Positions 8,380 to 16,656 of a stretch of DNA of 64,000 bases are shown in pieces. Position 1 is the first letter of the stretch. Each line of letters begins with the position of its first letter. Origin of the DNA: Planctomycetales bacterium. Lineage in GTDB: Bacteria > Planctomycetota > Planctomycetia > Planctomycetales > Planctomycetaceae. The stretch is from positions 1 through 64,000 of the forward strand of contig JANQPT010000049.1 in NCBI GenBank assembly GCA_028285345.1, given 5' to 3'. The notes under the pieces were generated by a model, which made no database searches, was not told the DNA's origin, and worked only from the letters and a program-made list of their open reading frames with translations. The translations under genes were made by a program, and so were the position numbers.

Positions 8380-9711
8380 TCAGCGATTCTTGCCGTGGGC
8401 CATTTGTTCGGTGCGTATCATGCCGGGCGTCTCTTCGAGCAGTTTGTTCACTTGTCCGGGGCGTTTGCGGAGCGTGAAGGCATCGTGAATGCGGCCGGTT
8501 GCGGTGCGGGCTTCGTACTTGAGGTGATTGCCGTCAATCGTGATCACCTGAAACAACTGAATGCCGGCAGCGCGGGAGACAAAGTCGTCATCATTGGGCG
8601 GATGCAGTTTTGGGCCGCTGATGGATACGACGTAGACCGTGCCGGCATCGCTGACGGTGTTGGTTCCGCTGCTGAGGTTCTTATACGCCCTGAGTCCGGT
8701 GCGTCCATAACTGTGATCATGGCCTTGCAGCACGAGGTCGACGCGGTACTTGTCGTAGATCGGCTGCCAGGCTTTGCGGAGATGGACGTTGTTTCGCCCG
8801 AGATCCGAGGCCGTGTATAGCGGATGGTGGTGGGCGACGATCACCCAGCGGTGCGGATTCTCGCGCAAGACCCGTTCCAGCCAGACCGCCTGGTCTTGGA
8901 TTCTTTCGTTGCTGTTGAGTCCGATAAACCGCACGCCCTGATAATCGAAGTAATAGGCGGTTTCTTCCAAACCGTTGGGGCCGTTCTCGGGGAACTGAAA
9001 TTGCGGCCGCCAATACATGGAGAGCCGATCAATGGTCCGTCCCACGCCGTGCGCGTATTCGTGATTGCCCGGTACGGCCATGCTGGGCACGACCGCGTTA
9101 ATCCACCCGCTGGCGGAGTGCCATTCGCCCCACAGTGAGTCGCGGCTCTGTCGATCGATGAGATCGCCGACGTGGAGCATAAACCGCGCGTCGGGAGCGA
9201 CAGAGTAGGCTTGCCGCACGACGCGCGACCAATGAGAACGAATCTCGTTTTGGGCATCACCAAAATAGAGGAAGGTAAACGGCTCAGGTTGCTTCGAAGC
9301 GGTGCGGAAGTGATTCCACGCACTCCAGTTCTTGCCGGCGCCCATGCGGTACACATAGAGCGTACCGGGCTGCAGGTCGTCGAACTGCGCGGCGTGATTG
9401 TGATATTTCCCGAGGTCGCTCACGATCGGTGTGGTGACGGCGGGGACCTGCCGGGCGTGTTCGGCGAAGTCAGGCCCATCGGCGGCGACCGCGACCTGAG
9501 CGAATGCCCGGCCGACCGACGAGTTCGTCCGCCAACTGACCGCCTGCGTGGTCGCGGGATCGCCGGTCCAGGAGAGGATAATGCGATCGGGGAGCACCGA
9601 CGGATCATGCGAGCGGTCTGCGGCCTTGGGGCTGAGGCAATAGAGGAGAACGCCGAATGCCGCAATGGTCAGCGCCAAACTGAGCCATTTCCCCCGTCGT
9701 TTTCGCATCAT
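8380..9711 (-). CDS. Purple-acid-phosphatase-like metallophosphoesterase
   Basis: The 443-residue product has an N-terminal membrane anchor or signal (residues about 9-28), a fibronectin-III-like domain ('ILSWTGDPATTQAVSWRT', about 45-135) and a calcineurin-like phosphoesterase domain. All metal-ligand blocks are visible: GDAQ near 151, GDLID near 182, GNHEY near 215, HHHP near 294 and GHDHSYGR near 330. This domain order is that of purple acid phosphatases, which use a dinuclear metal centre to hydrolyse phosphomonoesters outside the cytoplasm. I chose the ATG at 9711 because AAAGGTGGA lies just upstream; a TTG at 9735 would abut the upstream stop. It follows a small membrane protein gene, probably as a two-gene unit. 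Confidence 0.88.
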   Translation of the reverse strand: MMRKRRGKWLSLALTIAAFGVLLYCLSPKAADRSHDPSVLPDRIILSWTGDPATTQAVSWRTNSSVGRAFAQVAVAADGPDFAEHARQVPAVTTPIVSDLGKYHNHAAQFDDLQPGTLYVYRMGAGKNWSAWNHFRTASKQPEPFTFLYFGDAQNEIRSHWSRVVRQAYSVAPDARFMLHVGDLIDRQSRDSLWGEWHSASGWINAVVPSMAVPGNHEYAHGVGRTIDRLSMYWRPQFQFPENGPNGLEETAYYFDYQGVRFIGLNSNERIQDQAVWLERVLRENPHRWVIVAHHHPLYTASDLGRNNVHLRKAWQPIYDKYRVDLVLQGHDHSYGRTGLRAYKNLSSGTNTVSDAGTVYVVSISGPKLHPPNDDDFVSRAAGIQLFQVITIDGNHLKYEARTATGRIHDAFTLRKRPGQVNKLLEETPGMIRTEQMAHGKNR

Positions 9712-9735
9712 GCGAATTGTTTCCACCTTTGGCAA

Positions 9736-9972
9736 TTAGTGCGACAACACGCGAAACCAGAGCCTCTGATATCGCCTCAGCGGAATCCCGATTAGAGGCG
9801 CAGCGTCCGCGACGGACTCGACGGGATAATAGACCGCGGTCAATGTTTGTGCCACAGGCTGATCGTTCGGTGCGGGATAAGCGCCCTGGCTGAGTGCAAG
9901 GCCAAACGCAGGGCCGATACTCAGCACGTAGAGCACTAACAGGATTAGTAGCGGACGTCGGTAAGCTTTCAT
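9736..9972 (-). CDS. Small single-pass membrane protein, hypothetical
   Basis: The 78-residue protein begins 'MKAYRRPLLILLVLYVLSIG', a basic start and one transmembrane helix (about 7-27), followed by a short extracytoplasmic tail with 'VYYPVESVADAAPLIG'. I do not recognise the family. Its stop is 24 bases before the ATG of the phosphatase gene in the same direction, so the two may be co-transcribed. A longer frame reaching 10092 has a poor N-terminus and is not preferred. The start has no clear Shine-Dalgarno sequence. Confidence 0.6.
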   Translation of the reverse strand: MKAYRRPLLILLVLYVLSIGPAFGLALSQGAYPAPNDQPVAQTLTAVYYPVESVADAAPLIGIPLRRYQRLWFRVLSH

Positions 9973-10247
9973 GCGCGGCACTATAGCGTAAGTGGCCGAC
10001 CGCGAGAACCGATGCCTGAGGCAACATCTGTGTTGGAGGGTTGGGCGGCCGCTGCACTCATTAGTCGTCGCAGGAAACTGAAATGGTTGCAAATATTGCG
10101 GCGCTGTTGACCAGTCAGTAAGTTCAATATTGCGGATGGTGTACTGGGTCGGCTGAGTCGGGCGACATGTGCACCGGTCGCACCAAAGTTCTAGCAGCGT
10201 CTGAAAAGAGATGTGCTCTCAACTCTATCAGTCTGAGGTTTTTGGTG

Positions 10248-11132
10248 ATGGAACAGACCGACTTTCTGAACGAAGTCAAGCGCAAAGTTATCGTCGCCAT
10301 TTAGGCAGACGACGAATTGGACGACCGATTGGTATTGAAAGGGGGAAATCTCCTACAGTTTGCATATGAGATATCTTCACGTGCATCCAAAGATGTCGAC
10401 ATATCGATCGACGGTGAATTCGACGACTTTGATTGGTTACATGAACGGGTCTGTTCGTCGTTGGAGAAGACTTTCAGCGAGATCGGCCTCGTCGTCTTTG
10501 ACTTTACGTTCCGTGAGGTCCCTGCAAAGATATCAGATGATTTAAAGTCGTTTTGGGGCGGGTATCAGTGCGACTTTAAACTCATTGGCAAGGAAGAGTT
10601 CGAATCCTACCGAGGCGATATTGAGACGATTCGGAGGAATGCACATCCTCTTAACGATGCGACGGGGAGCACAAAATTTAAGGTTGATTTCAGTCGTCAC
10701 GAGTTCTGCGGCGACAAAGAGCAATTTGAAATCGACGGCTTTACAATCTTCGGCTACTCACCGAGGATGTTTGTCGCTGAGAAGTTGAGAGCGATTTGCC
10801 AGCAGATGCCAGAGTATGGTCCGATCATTCATCGTCGTCGCAAGGGAGCTGCCCGAGCGCGAGATTTCTTTGACATCCACATGATACGCGAACGTTACGG
10901 AATCGCATTTGATGCAGCCACATTTCACGAGATTGTTGAGCGGACGTTTGCTATCAAAAAAGTGCCGCTGGAATGGATCGAACGAATCGAAGATGTTCGC
11001 GACGACCACGAGCCTGACTTCGAATCGGTGAAGAACACCGTCAGCGTCGCTTTCGATTTGCAGGATTTTGATTTCTACTTTGATGCACTTTGCAGCAATT
11101 GTGAGTTGTTAAAACCCCTTTGGTGTGAATAG
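10248..11132 (+). pseudogene. AbiEii-like nucleotidyltransferase toxin, interrupted by in-frame TAG
   Basis: The frame starts at an ATG nine bases after GAGG, reads 18 codons, meets TAG at 10302-10304 and then continues without further interruption. After the stop come the hallmarks of the AbiEii/AbiGii nucleotidyltransferase fold: 'LVLKGGN' (binding loop), 'SKDVDISID' (metal-binding Asp pair), 'FKVDFS' (third Asp), 'EKLRAICQQ' and 'ARDFFDIHMI'. Type IV toxins of this class transfer nucleotides to RNA. The catalytic core is whole, so reinitiation at the TTG at 10317 (271 residues) could still make a toxin; otherwise this is a pseudogene. Its 3' end overlaps the convergent antitoxin gene by 24 bases. 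The region is AT-richer by eye than its flanks, suggesting acquisition. Confidence 0.78.
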
Positions 11133-11990
11133 CCGCCAATTCTTGTCTAAGATGGGATTTTTGATCTGATACGTTAAATAGAAGTCGAATTCGACAGGAA
11201 TCGCCCTCAAGCGTTTCATTTGGGATTCCGTGTAGTTGCCTGCTTTCTCCATGTAGTATCCGATCACCTGATGGTAAGGATACGTGTAGTTCAGCGATTT
11301 CAGGTATGTCGCCAAACGATTTCCAGAAACTTTGTCCGCCGCGATTCTGTAGGCTTTCGCAACTTCGCCAATTCCGCCCGAATAGACCGGCCGAACAGCA
11401 ATGTCGATTAGCGTCCGTTCAATATTCGTGACGTAGATTTCAGAGCCATCTTCGAGCGTCGTATTTTCAACTCCAAGTCTCCCAGTGTTTTGGCCGTTGA
11501 TCTTGTGAATCGTCACCTCGCGGTATTTTGTGACGTTATTAGTCACACGACATTTTCCTTTGAAAGCTCTGTCGATTGCAGCTTGTGAAAGCGATCCACC
11601 TCCGCCGGTCGCAGGTTGTTCGACGTTGAAATAGACGGATTTTGGAATCTGTTCTGTCACGTCGTTTACCTGCATCGCCGTGTAATGACTGAAATATCCC
11701 TTTTCATCCACGGATTGAATGACTTCGAACGTGGCAGGGTTGCCTCAAATAAATCTCGTGACAATGCGGTAAGGGAAGTCAAGTTTTGATGCCTCAAGGG
11801 GCGTTTCCTTGACAAGCCAATTGATGATTTGTGTGGCTGACTTTCCTGGTGGCTGGTCGTCTTGGGAACTTTCGCCGCTTTCCCATTGGTCTCTATTCGC
11901 CTCAATGAATTTGAGCAGTGTTCGGCGTGTCCAGATTTGGATTCCGCTCTCATCGAACGTTGTCGTCACCCGCTGCCGAGATAATGTCAT
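11109..11990 (-). pseudogene. AbiEi-like antitoxin, interrupted by in-frame TGA
   Basis: Two open segments in the same frame, 11990-11748 and 11744-11109, are split only by a TGA at codon 82 (11745-11747). The first has a putative N-terminal DNA-binding region ('RRTLLKFIEANR'); the second carries antitoxin-family text: 'GYFSHYTAMQ', 'IPKSVYFNVEQ' and 'VTNIERTLIDIAVRPVYSGG'. Family members usually have an aromatic residue near the stop, so a TGG-to-TGA change is plausible. Known AbiEi proteins neutralise AbiEii toxins and repress their own operon by binding inverted repeats. Here the gene is convergent with the toxin instead of upstream of it. A GTG at 11711 could start a 200-residue C-terminal product lacking the DNA-binding part. 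A 32-bp palindrome lies 13 bases upstream of the ATG. Confidence 0.72.
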
Positions 11991-12003
11991 TGGTGTTTTG
12001 CTC

Positions 12004-12035
12004 AGCGGTCAGAAGTATATATACTTCTGACCGCT
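12004..12035. promoter_or_regulatory. Perfect 32-bp palindrome P1, candidate antitoxin operator
   Basis: The left arm, 16 bases from AGCGGTCAG to TATA, is exactly repeated in reverse complement with no spacer. The centre is GAAGTATATATACTTC. It ends 13 bases upstream of the antitoxin-like ATG and its centre is about 30 bases upstream, where a TATATA -10 element could lie. An operator role is inferred from position and from known AbiEi autoregulation. Confidence 0.6.
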
Positions 12036-12102
12036 TGTGAGAAAGAGAAGGGTGCGCGGCGTAAACTGTTTTGTAAAAAGAGTTACGCAGCTCTTGCGGC
12101 GA

Positions 12103-12150
12103 TCCACTTCCTGGCCGCGCAGTATGTATACTGCGCGGCCAGGAAGTGGA
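12103..12150. repeat. Perfect 48-bp palindrome P2
   Basis: Two 23-base arms (from TCCACTTCC to CAGTAT) are exact reverse complements around a central GT. The core AGTATGTATACT matches the core of P1 and P3 except for one base, while the outer arms are unrelated to them. No T-run follows on either strand, so it does not look like an intrinsic terminator. Confidence 0.85.
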
Positions 12151-12153
12151 AGC

Positions 12154-12198
12154 AGCCTTGTTTACCTCTTGCATTATATATACAAACAACACAAGGCT
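12154..12198. repeat. Degenerate palindrome with TATATA centre
   Basis: Outer arms AGCCTTGT and ACAAGGCT enclose an AT-rich centre with ATTATATATA. Only the outer eight bases pair well. It could be a decayed fourth member of the palindrome group, or chance. Confidence 0.35.
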
Positions 12199-12283
12199 CC
12201 GTCAAGATCATCTCTGGCAGTTTTTGCTGCAAACTCTTACCATTAAAAGGGTTATCGATTTGGCTCTAGGTCTGGTCGACTGT

Positions 12284-12313
12284 ACACACCGTAGTATATA
12301 TACTACGGTGTGT
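12284..12313. repeat. Perfect 30-bp palindrome P3
   Basis: Fifteen-base arms, from ACACACC to AGTATA, pair exactly with no spacer. The centre GTAGTATATATACTAC shares AGTATATATACT with P1, and the arms differ. It lies 51 bases downstream of the DUF1549/DUF1553 gene's stop, so a role at that transcript's 3' end is also possible, but no T-run follows. Confidence 0.85.
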
Positions 12314-12363
12314 GCAATCCTCCGTGCAGGTTGCAATCTTGGTCACCACCAGTCTGTTTCCGG

Positions 12364-15300
12364 CTATTCTTTCGTCACGACTTCGTCCAGATTTAGAATC
12401 AACCCGGCGATTGCGGTATAAGCCGCCAGTTCAGACGGAGCGAGACTTCGATCATACGGGGAATCGCCGACCGCAAGGACCTTTTCCGCTGCTGCGGAGT
12501 TCTCGTTGTAATTCTGCAGATGCCGCTTGAGGCCGGCGATGAGAATTCGTAACTCGGCGGCAGTGGGGCGACGCGAGGTGGCTAGGCGGAAGGCGTGAGT
12601 GAGACGCGATTCGTCCGTTTCGCCCCCCTCTTTAAGCGCCCGTTGGCCCAACTGACGCGCTGCTTCTACGAATGTGGTGTCGTTGAGCAATGTCAAGGCT
12701 TGCAGCGGCGTATTGGTGCACGATTCTCGCACGACACAGGTTTCACGGCTCGACGCGTCGAAGGCCATCATCGTTGGCGGCGCAACGGTCCGCTTCCAGA
12801 AGGTATACATGCTGCGGCGATACAAGTTCGCTCCCTGCTCCGGTTTGTAGATGAGTCCGGAGACCTCTTTCCAAAGTCCGGCGGGCTGATACGGCTTGAC
12901 CGATGGCCCGCCCAGCTGTTCGACCAGCAATCCGCTCATCGCAAGTGCCTGGTCGCGGATCGTCTCCGCCGCGAGCCGGTGTCGCGGGCCGCGGGCGAGC
13001 AGACGGTTTTCGGGGTCGCGCTCCAGCAACTGCGGCGTGACTTTCGACGATTGGCGGTATGTGGCACTCATCACAATCGTCTTCTGCAAACGCTTCACGT
13101 CCCAGCCCGATTCGATAAAGTCGGCGGCCAGCCAATCCAGCAGTTGCGGGTGGCTCGGCTGTTCGCCTTGCGCCCCAAAGTCTTCGGCGGTCTTGACCAA
13201 TCCCGCTCCGAAGTAGTGTTGCCAAAAACGATTCACGGTGACCCGAGCAGTGAGCGGGTTCGCGGGATTGACCAGCCAACGGGCCAACCCTAAACGGTTT
13301 TTGGGCGTTCCGTCTGGGAACGGTGACAGGCTTGCCGGGACGCCGGGGCTGACGGGGTCGCCCGGCTTGTCGTATTCGCCGCGGAGCAGCACGTGTGATT
13401 GGCGGGGCGGGTCCATTTCCTGCATCACCATCACGGTCGGAAAGCTTTCGATCAGCGTTTCGCGTTCTCTCTGCAGCTTGGCCAAGTTCGATGCCGCAGC
13501 GCGAATGTGTTGCGGCGCTTGCTGCTCCAAGAAATAGGCCCGCAATTTGTCGCGCTGTTGCTGATTTCGTTCTTCCAGCGCAACCTTGAGCAGATCCGCG
13601 AAGGAATCGGGTGTGGCGAGCAAGCCAACTTCCGCCGGTGAGAGGCAGGTCTTGTAGATCCGCAGATCGTCAATCCGACCCTGAAAGTGTCGCGGATCGC
13701 CGCCGCCGCCGATGAGTAGCGGGCGCTCGTTTTCGAATGACTGGTTGAGTTCATCGACGTTGATCTTTAACTTCGCCGGACGCCCGTCGAGGTAGATTTT
13801 GACGCCGCCGGCAACACGCGAACCGTCGTAGGTCATTGCTACGTGCGTCCAACGGCCCGGCTCTAGCGATTCCTTCGTTTCCACGCGGATCGCGTCGTCC
13901 AGCCAGCGCTTGACGAGGTTGACTTGCAGTTTGCCGTCGTGCAGACAAAAGCTGTATCCGTCGGAGCGGTCGTCGGCTTGCATCTTGCAGACAATCGCCC
14001 CGTGCTCGACGTCGCTCGGAGAGATCCAGGCCGTACAGGAGAACTTGTCGTAATAACCGAAGTCACCGACATTTCCTGCGGTGAGCGGTCCGTCGGCGTC
14101 GAATTGGGCCGCTTGTTTCAGATGGCCGACCTGATAGGCAACGTCTGTCTTCGTTTGCTCTTTCTCGGCGGCCGGCTTTTCCGTGTCCTGAATCTCAGTC
14201 TCCTGTTTCTTCTCGTCGTCCTCTTTGGCGAGCAGATTTTCCGGCGTTCCATCGAAGGGGAAGTGGGCCGCCAACCCGCGCGTGACCGACCAATCGGCGG
14301 CGGAATGAGGATCGAAGCCAGGCTCCCAATCGCGCTCGGTGCGCTCGATCTCGTCCTGCAGGTTTGTAAAGTGCTGTTCGGCGGCGGTCAGCCGCTGCTG
14401 CAGATCCGCCAACTCCTTTCGCTGCTCGCGAGTCGGGGCCTTGATCATCGGCGGCGAGTTGCCGGTTTTGACCGCCTTACCCCGCTCGGGCACATTGTTG
14501 AAAAACGCAAACAACTCATAGAACTCTTTTTGGGAAATCGGATCATACTTGTGCTCGTGGCACCGTGCACAGCCGATGGTCAGGCCCAGCCAAACGGTGC
14601 CGGTCGTTTCGACGCGGTCGACGACATATTCGACGGCGTACTCTTCCTCGATCACACCCCCTTCACCGTTGCCGCGATGATTGCGGTTGAAGCCGGTGGC
14701 GATCAATTGCTCGAGCGTGGGATCGGGCAGCATGTCGCCCGCCAGTTGCTCGATGGTGAACTGATCGAATGGCATGTTGTTGTTGAACGCTTCAATGACC
14801 CAATCCCGCCAGCGCCACATATAGCGCTCGCCGTCGGTCTGATAGCCGTTGGTGTCGGCATAGCGGGCAGCGTCGAGCCAGCCGGACGCCATCCGCTCAC
14901 CATAGCGGGGCGAGGCCAGCAAGCGGTCGACGACCTTCTCATAGGCGACGTCAGACTTGTCCGCGAGGAATGCGTCGATCTCCTGCAGCGTCGGCGGCAG
15001 GCCGGTCAGATCGAGAGTGACGCGGCGGATTAAGCGTTCCTTGCCCGCCTCGGCGGAGGGAGCAAGCCCCTCGCGTACCAAACGGGCCAGAACAAAGGCG
15101 TCGATCGGATTTCGCAGCCGCCGTGTTTGTTGCGTCTTGGGAATCTCGGGCCGCTTGATTGGCAAAAACGACCAATGCCCCTGCCATTTGGCGCCCTGCT
15201 CGATCCACTTCTTAATCAGTTGAGTTTGCCGCGCCGTCAACTGCCGATCGGCGTCGGCAGGAGGCATCCGCGCGTCTTCATCCTCAGCAACGATGCGCCG

Positions 15301-15600
15301 GTACAGTTCACTCTCGGTCGGTTTGCCCGGCACGATCGCGCGGTAGTCGCCGCGATCGGCAAATGCGGCATCCTGCAAATCGAGCCGAAAATCGGCCTGC
15401 CGCTGTTCCTCGTCCGGGCCATGACAGTGAAAACAAGTGTCGGAGAGGATGGGACGAATGTCGCGGTTGAAGTCGACGGTTTCGGGGAGCGGTTCGGCGG
15501 CACAAATCTGCCGCGTCCCGCACGCGAAGAACAATAGAATTACGCAAAACGCCATCGCGTCGTGCACGCTGACGAATTCAAACCACCGTTTTTGCTGCAT
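12364..15600 (-). CDS. Planctomycete cytochrome-motif DUF1549/DUF1553 protein with LamG insert
   Basis: The 1078-residue exported protein starts at an ATG eight bases after GAGGA. A signal peptide (about 12-34) is followed by the PSCyt1 domain with heme-type 'CFHCH' (56-60) and the 'FRLDLQ' and 'ARMPPAD' blocks. Then come DUF1549 (about 135-345, containing a second CxxCH, 'CARCHEHKYDP'), a LamG/concanavalin-like domain (about 430-670, 'LAAHFPFDG', 'WTHVAMTYDG') and DUF1553 ('NRFWQHYFG' to 'TPLQALTLLN'). Such proteins are abundant in planctomycetes and are suspected to take part in polysaccharide breakdown, often with a DUF1501 partner; a DUF1501 gene lies 4 kb away on the other strand. The biochemical role is unproven. 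Confidence 0.92.
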   Translation of the reverse strand: MQQKRWFEFVSVHDAMAFCVILLFFACGTRQICAAEPLPETVDFNRDIRPILSDTCFHCHGPDEEQRQADFRLDLQDAAFADRGDYRAIVPGKPTESELYRRIVAEDEDARMPPADADRQLTARQTQLIKKWIEQGAKWQGHWSFLPIKRPEIPKTQQTRRLRNPIDAFVLARLVREGLAPSAEAGKERLIRRVTLDLTGLPPTLQEIDAFLADKSDVAYEKVVDRLLASPRYGERMASGWLDAARYADTNGYQTDGERYMWRWRDWVIEAFNNNMPFDQFTIEQLAGDMLPDPTLEQLIATGFNRNHRGNGEGGVIEEEYAVEYVVDRVETTGTVWLGLTIGCARCHEHKYDPISQKEFYELFAFFNNVPERGKAVKTGNSPPMIKAPTREQRKELADLQQRLTAAEQHFTNLQDEIERTERDWEPGFDPHSAADWSVTRGLAAHFPFDGTPENLLAKEDDEKKQETEIQDTEKPAAEKEQTKTDVAYQVGHLKQAAQFDADGPLTAGNVGDFGYYDKFSCTAWISPSDVEHGAIVCKMQADDRSDGYSFCLHDGKLQVNLVKRWLDDAIRVETKESLEPGRWTHVAMTYDGSRVAGGVKIYLDGRPAKLKINVDELNQSFENERPLLIGGGGDPRHFQGRIDDLRIYKTCLSPAEVGLLATPDSFADLLKVALEERNQQQRDKLRAYFLEQQAPQHIRAAASNLAKLQRERETLIESFPTVMVMQEMDPPRQSHVLLRGEYDKPGDPVSPGVPASLSPFPDGTPKNRLGLARWLVNPANPLTARVTVNRFWQHYFGAGLVKTAEDFGAQGEQPSHPQLLDWLAADFIESGWDVKRLQKTIVMSATYRQSSKVTPQLLERDPENRLLARGPRHRLAAETIRDQALAMSGLLVEQLGGPSVKPYQPAGLWKEVSGLIYKPEQGANLYRRSMYTFWKRTVAPPTMMAFDASSRETCVVRESCTNTPLQALTLLNDTTFVEAARQLGQRALKEGGETDESRLTHAFRLATSRRPTAAELRILIAGLKRHLQNYNENSAAAEKVLAVGDSPYDRSLAPSELAAYTAIAGLILNLDEVVTKE

Positions 15601-15746
15601 TGAAGAAATCCTCGACACAAATCGATCGACGGATCAGGCATTCTTTATTTAACTTCATCAACGGCGCGTCCGCAAGACCCGCAAGGTTTGCCGCAGCAGC
15701 CCGGGACATCTACTCGGCCACACACGTCGTTTGATCGATGGAAGAA

Positions 15747-16535
15747 TTAGGACTCCCCAAAGATCTCATCAAAAAACATCTGCATATGCTGCCACGAACG
15801 CTGATCGGCGTCTTTGTCGTAGCGTAGGCCGTCGATGCCCCGTTTGTCGGCGTCGGGGTTGGTGAAGCTGTGCCGCGCGCCGGCGTAGTAGATCATCTGC
15901 CAATCAGCGTCGGCGTCGTCCAAGGTTTTGCGGAATTTCTGAATCCGCTCTTCGGGAATGAAACCGTCCTGTGCGCCGTGGCAGACGAGAATCTTGGACT
16001 TGATGCGTTTGGCGTCGTCTTCGCCGGCCACCGGCAGCGAACCGTGAAAGCTGACTACGCCTTTCAAGTCATTGCCGTTATAGGCCAGTTGCATCACCGT
16101 CGCGCCGCCGAAACAGTAGCCGATCGCGGCCAGTTTGTTCGGATCGACGTGCTTGTTTTTGCGGAGGATCTCCAGTCCCAATTCGGCCCGCTTGCGCCAC
16201 GCTTTGACGTTCTTACGGATCATCCCCGCCCACTCGCCCGCCTGCCGCGGGTGTTCGGTGACCTTGTCTTTGCCGTACATGTCGAGCGCAAAGGCAACGT
16301 AGCCCATCTCGGCCAACTGTTCGGCCCGCTGCTTGGCGTAATCGTTCAGGCCCCACCATTCGTGGACCACCAATACGCCGGGACGTTTGCCCTTGATCGA
16401 GTCGTCCCAAGCGAGATGTCCCTGCAGTTCGACGTCGCCGTCCTTGTATTTGACCGTTTCGGTTTTGACGGCCGCTTGCCCGGCTGTCGGAAGAATCGCG
16501 ATGAACAGAGCCGTACTCAAAACGTAGCGCATCAT
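15747..16535 (-). CDS. Secreted dienelactone-hydrolase-family alpha/beta hydrolase
   Basis: The 262-residue protein begins at the ATG six bases after GGAG ('MMRYVLSTALF'), with a signal peptide to about residue 22. The dienelactone hydrolase pattern is complete: 'HEWWGLN' with the conserved Glu, the nucleophile elbow 'GYCFGG' with Cys, 'GAQDGFIP' with Asp, and 'ARHSF' with His. The classic enzyme opens dienelactones in chloroaromatic catabolism, but exported planctomycete members probably act on other esters or lactones. The substrate is unknown. It is followed by the sulfatase gene in the same direction (upstream, 121-base gap), which may put both in a polysaccharide-degrading context. Confidence 0.88.
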   Translation of the reverse strand: MMRYVLSTALFIAILPTAGQAAVKTETVKYKDGDVELQGHLAWDDSIKGKRPGVLVVHEWWGLNDYAKQRAEQLAEMGYVAFALDMYGKDKVTEHPRQAGEWAGMIRKNVKAWRKRAELGLEILRKNKHVDPNKLAAIGYCFGGATVMQLAYNGNDLKGVVSFHGSLPVAGEDDAKRIKSKILVCHGAQDGFIPEERIQKFRKTLDDADADWQMIYYAGARHSFTNPDADKRGIDGLRYDKDADQRSWQHMQMFFDEIFGES

Positions 16536-16639
16536 GGTTACTCCAATGTTGAGTCGTAGGGCCGGTTCGACCGGCCGAGATTTGTCATTGTGTGAAAATC
16601 TGATGTGAATCATTACAACATGTCAATTATACCATTGCC

Positions 16640-16656
16640 GTCCGGCACAGCCGGAC
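16640..16656. repeat. TGT-loop hairpin repeat at the sulfatase 3' end
   Basis: GTCCGGC-ACA-GCCGGAC abuts the sulfatase stop codon. Read on the minus strand it is TAGGTCCGGC-TGT-GCCGGAC, the same design as the AGGGTCCGC-TGT-GCGGACC units near 25.7-26.0 kb. Confidence 0.7.

Noticed and set aside
11950..12246. Frames of 69-80 codons across the palindromes
   Set aside because: They read through the palindromes, so the same peptide (STSWPRS) appears on both strands. That is a structural side effect, not a gene.
12103..12313. Palindromes P2 and P3 as intrinsic terminators of the DUF1549/DUF1553 gene
   Set aside because: No T-run follows either hairpin in the direction of transcription, unlike the clear terminators at 3506, 6460 and 8263.
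13924..15033. 369-codon plus-strand frame opposite the DUF1549/DUF1553 gene
   Set aside because: It lies wholly inside a confidently identified gene, has no start signal and no recognisable domain.
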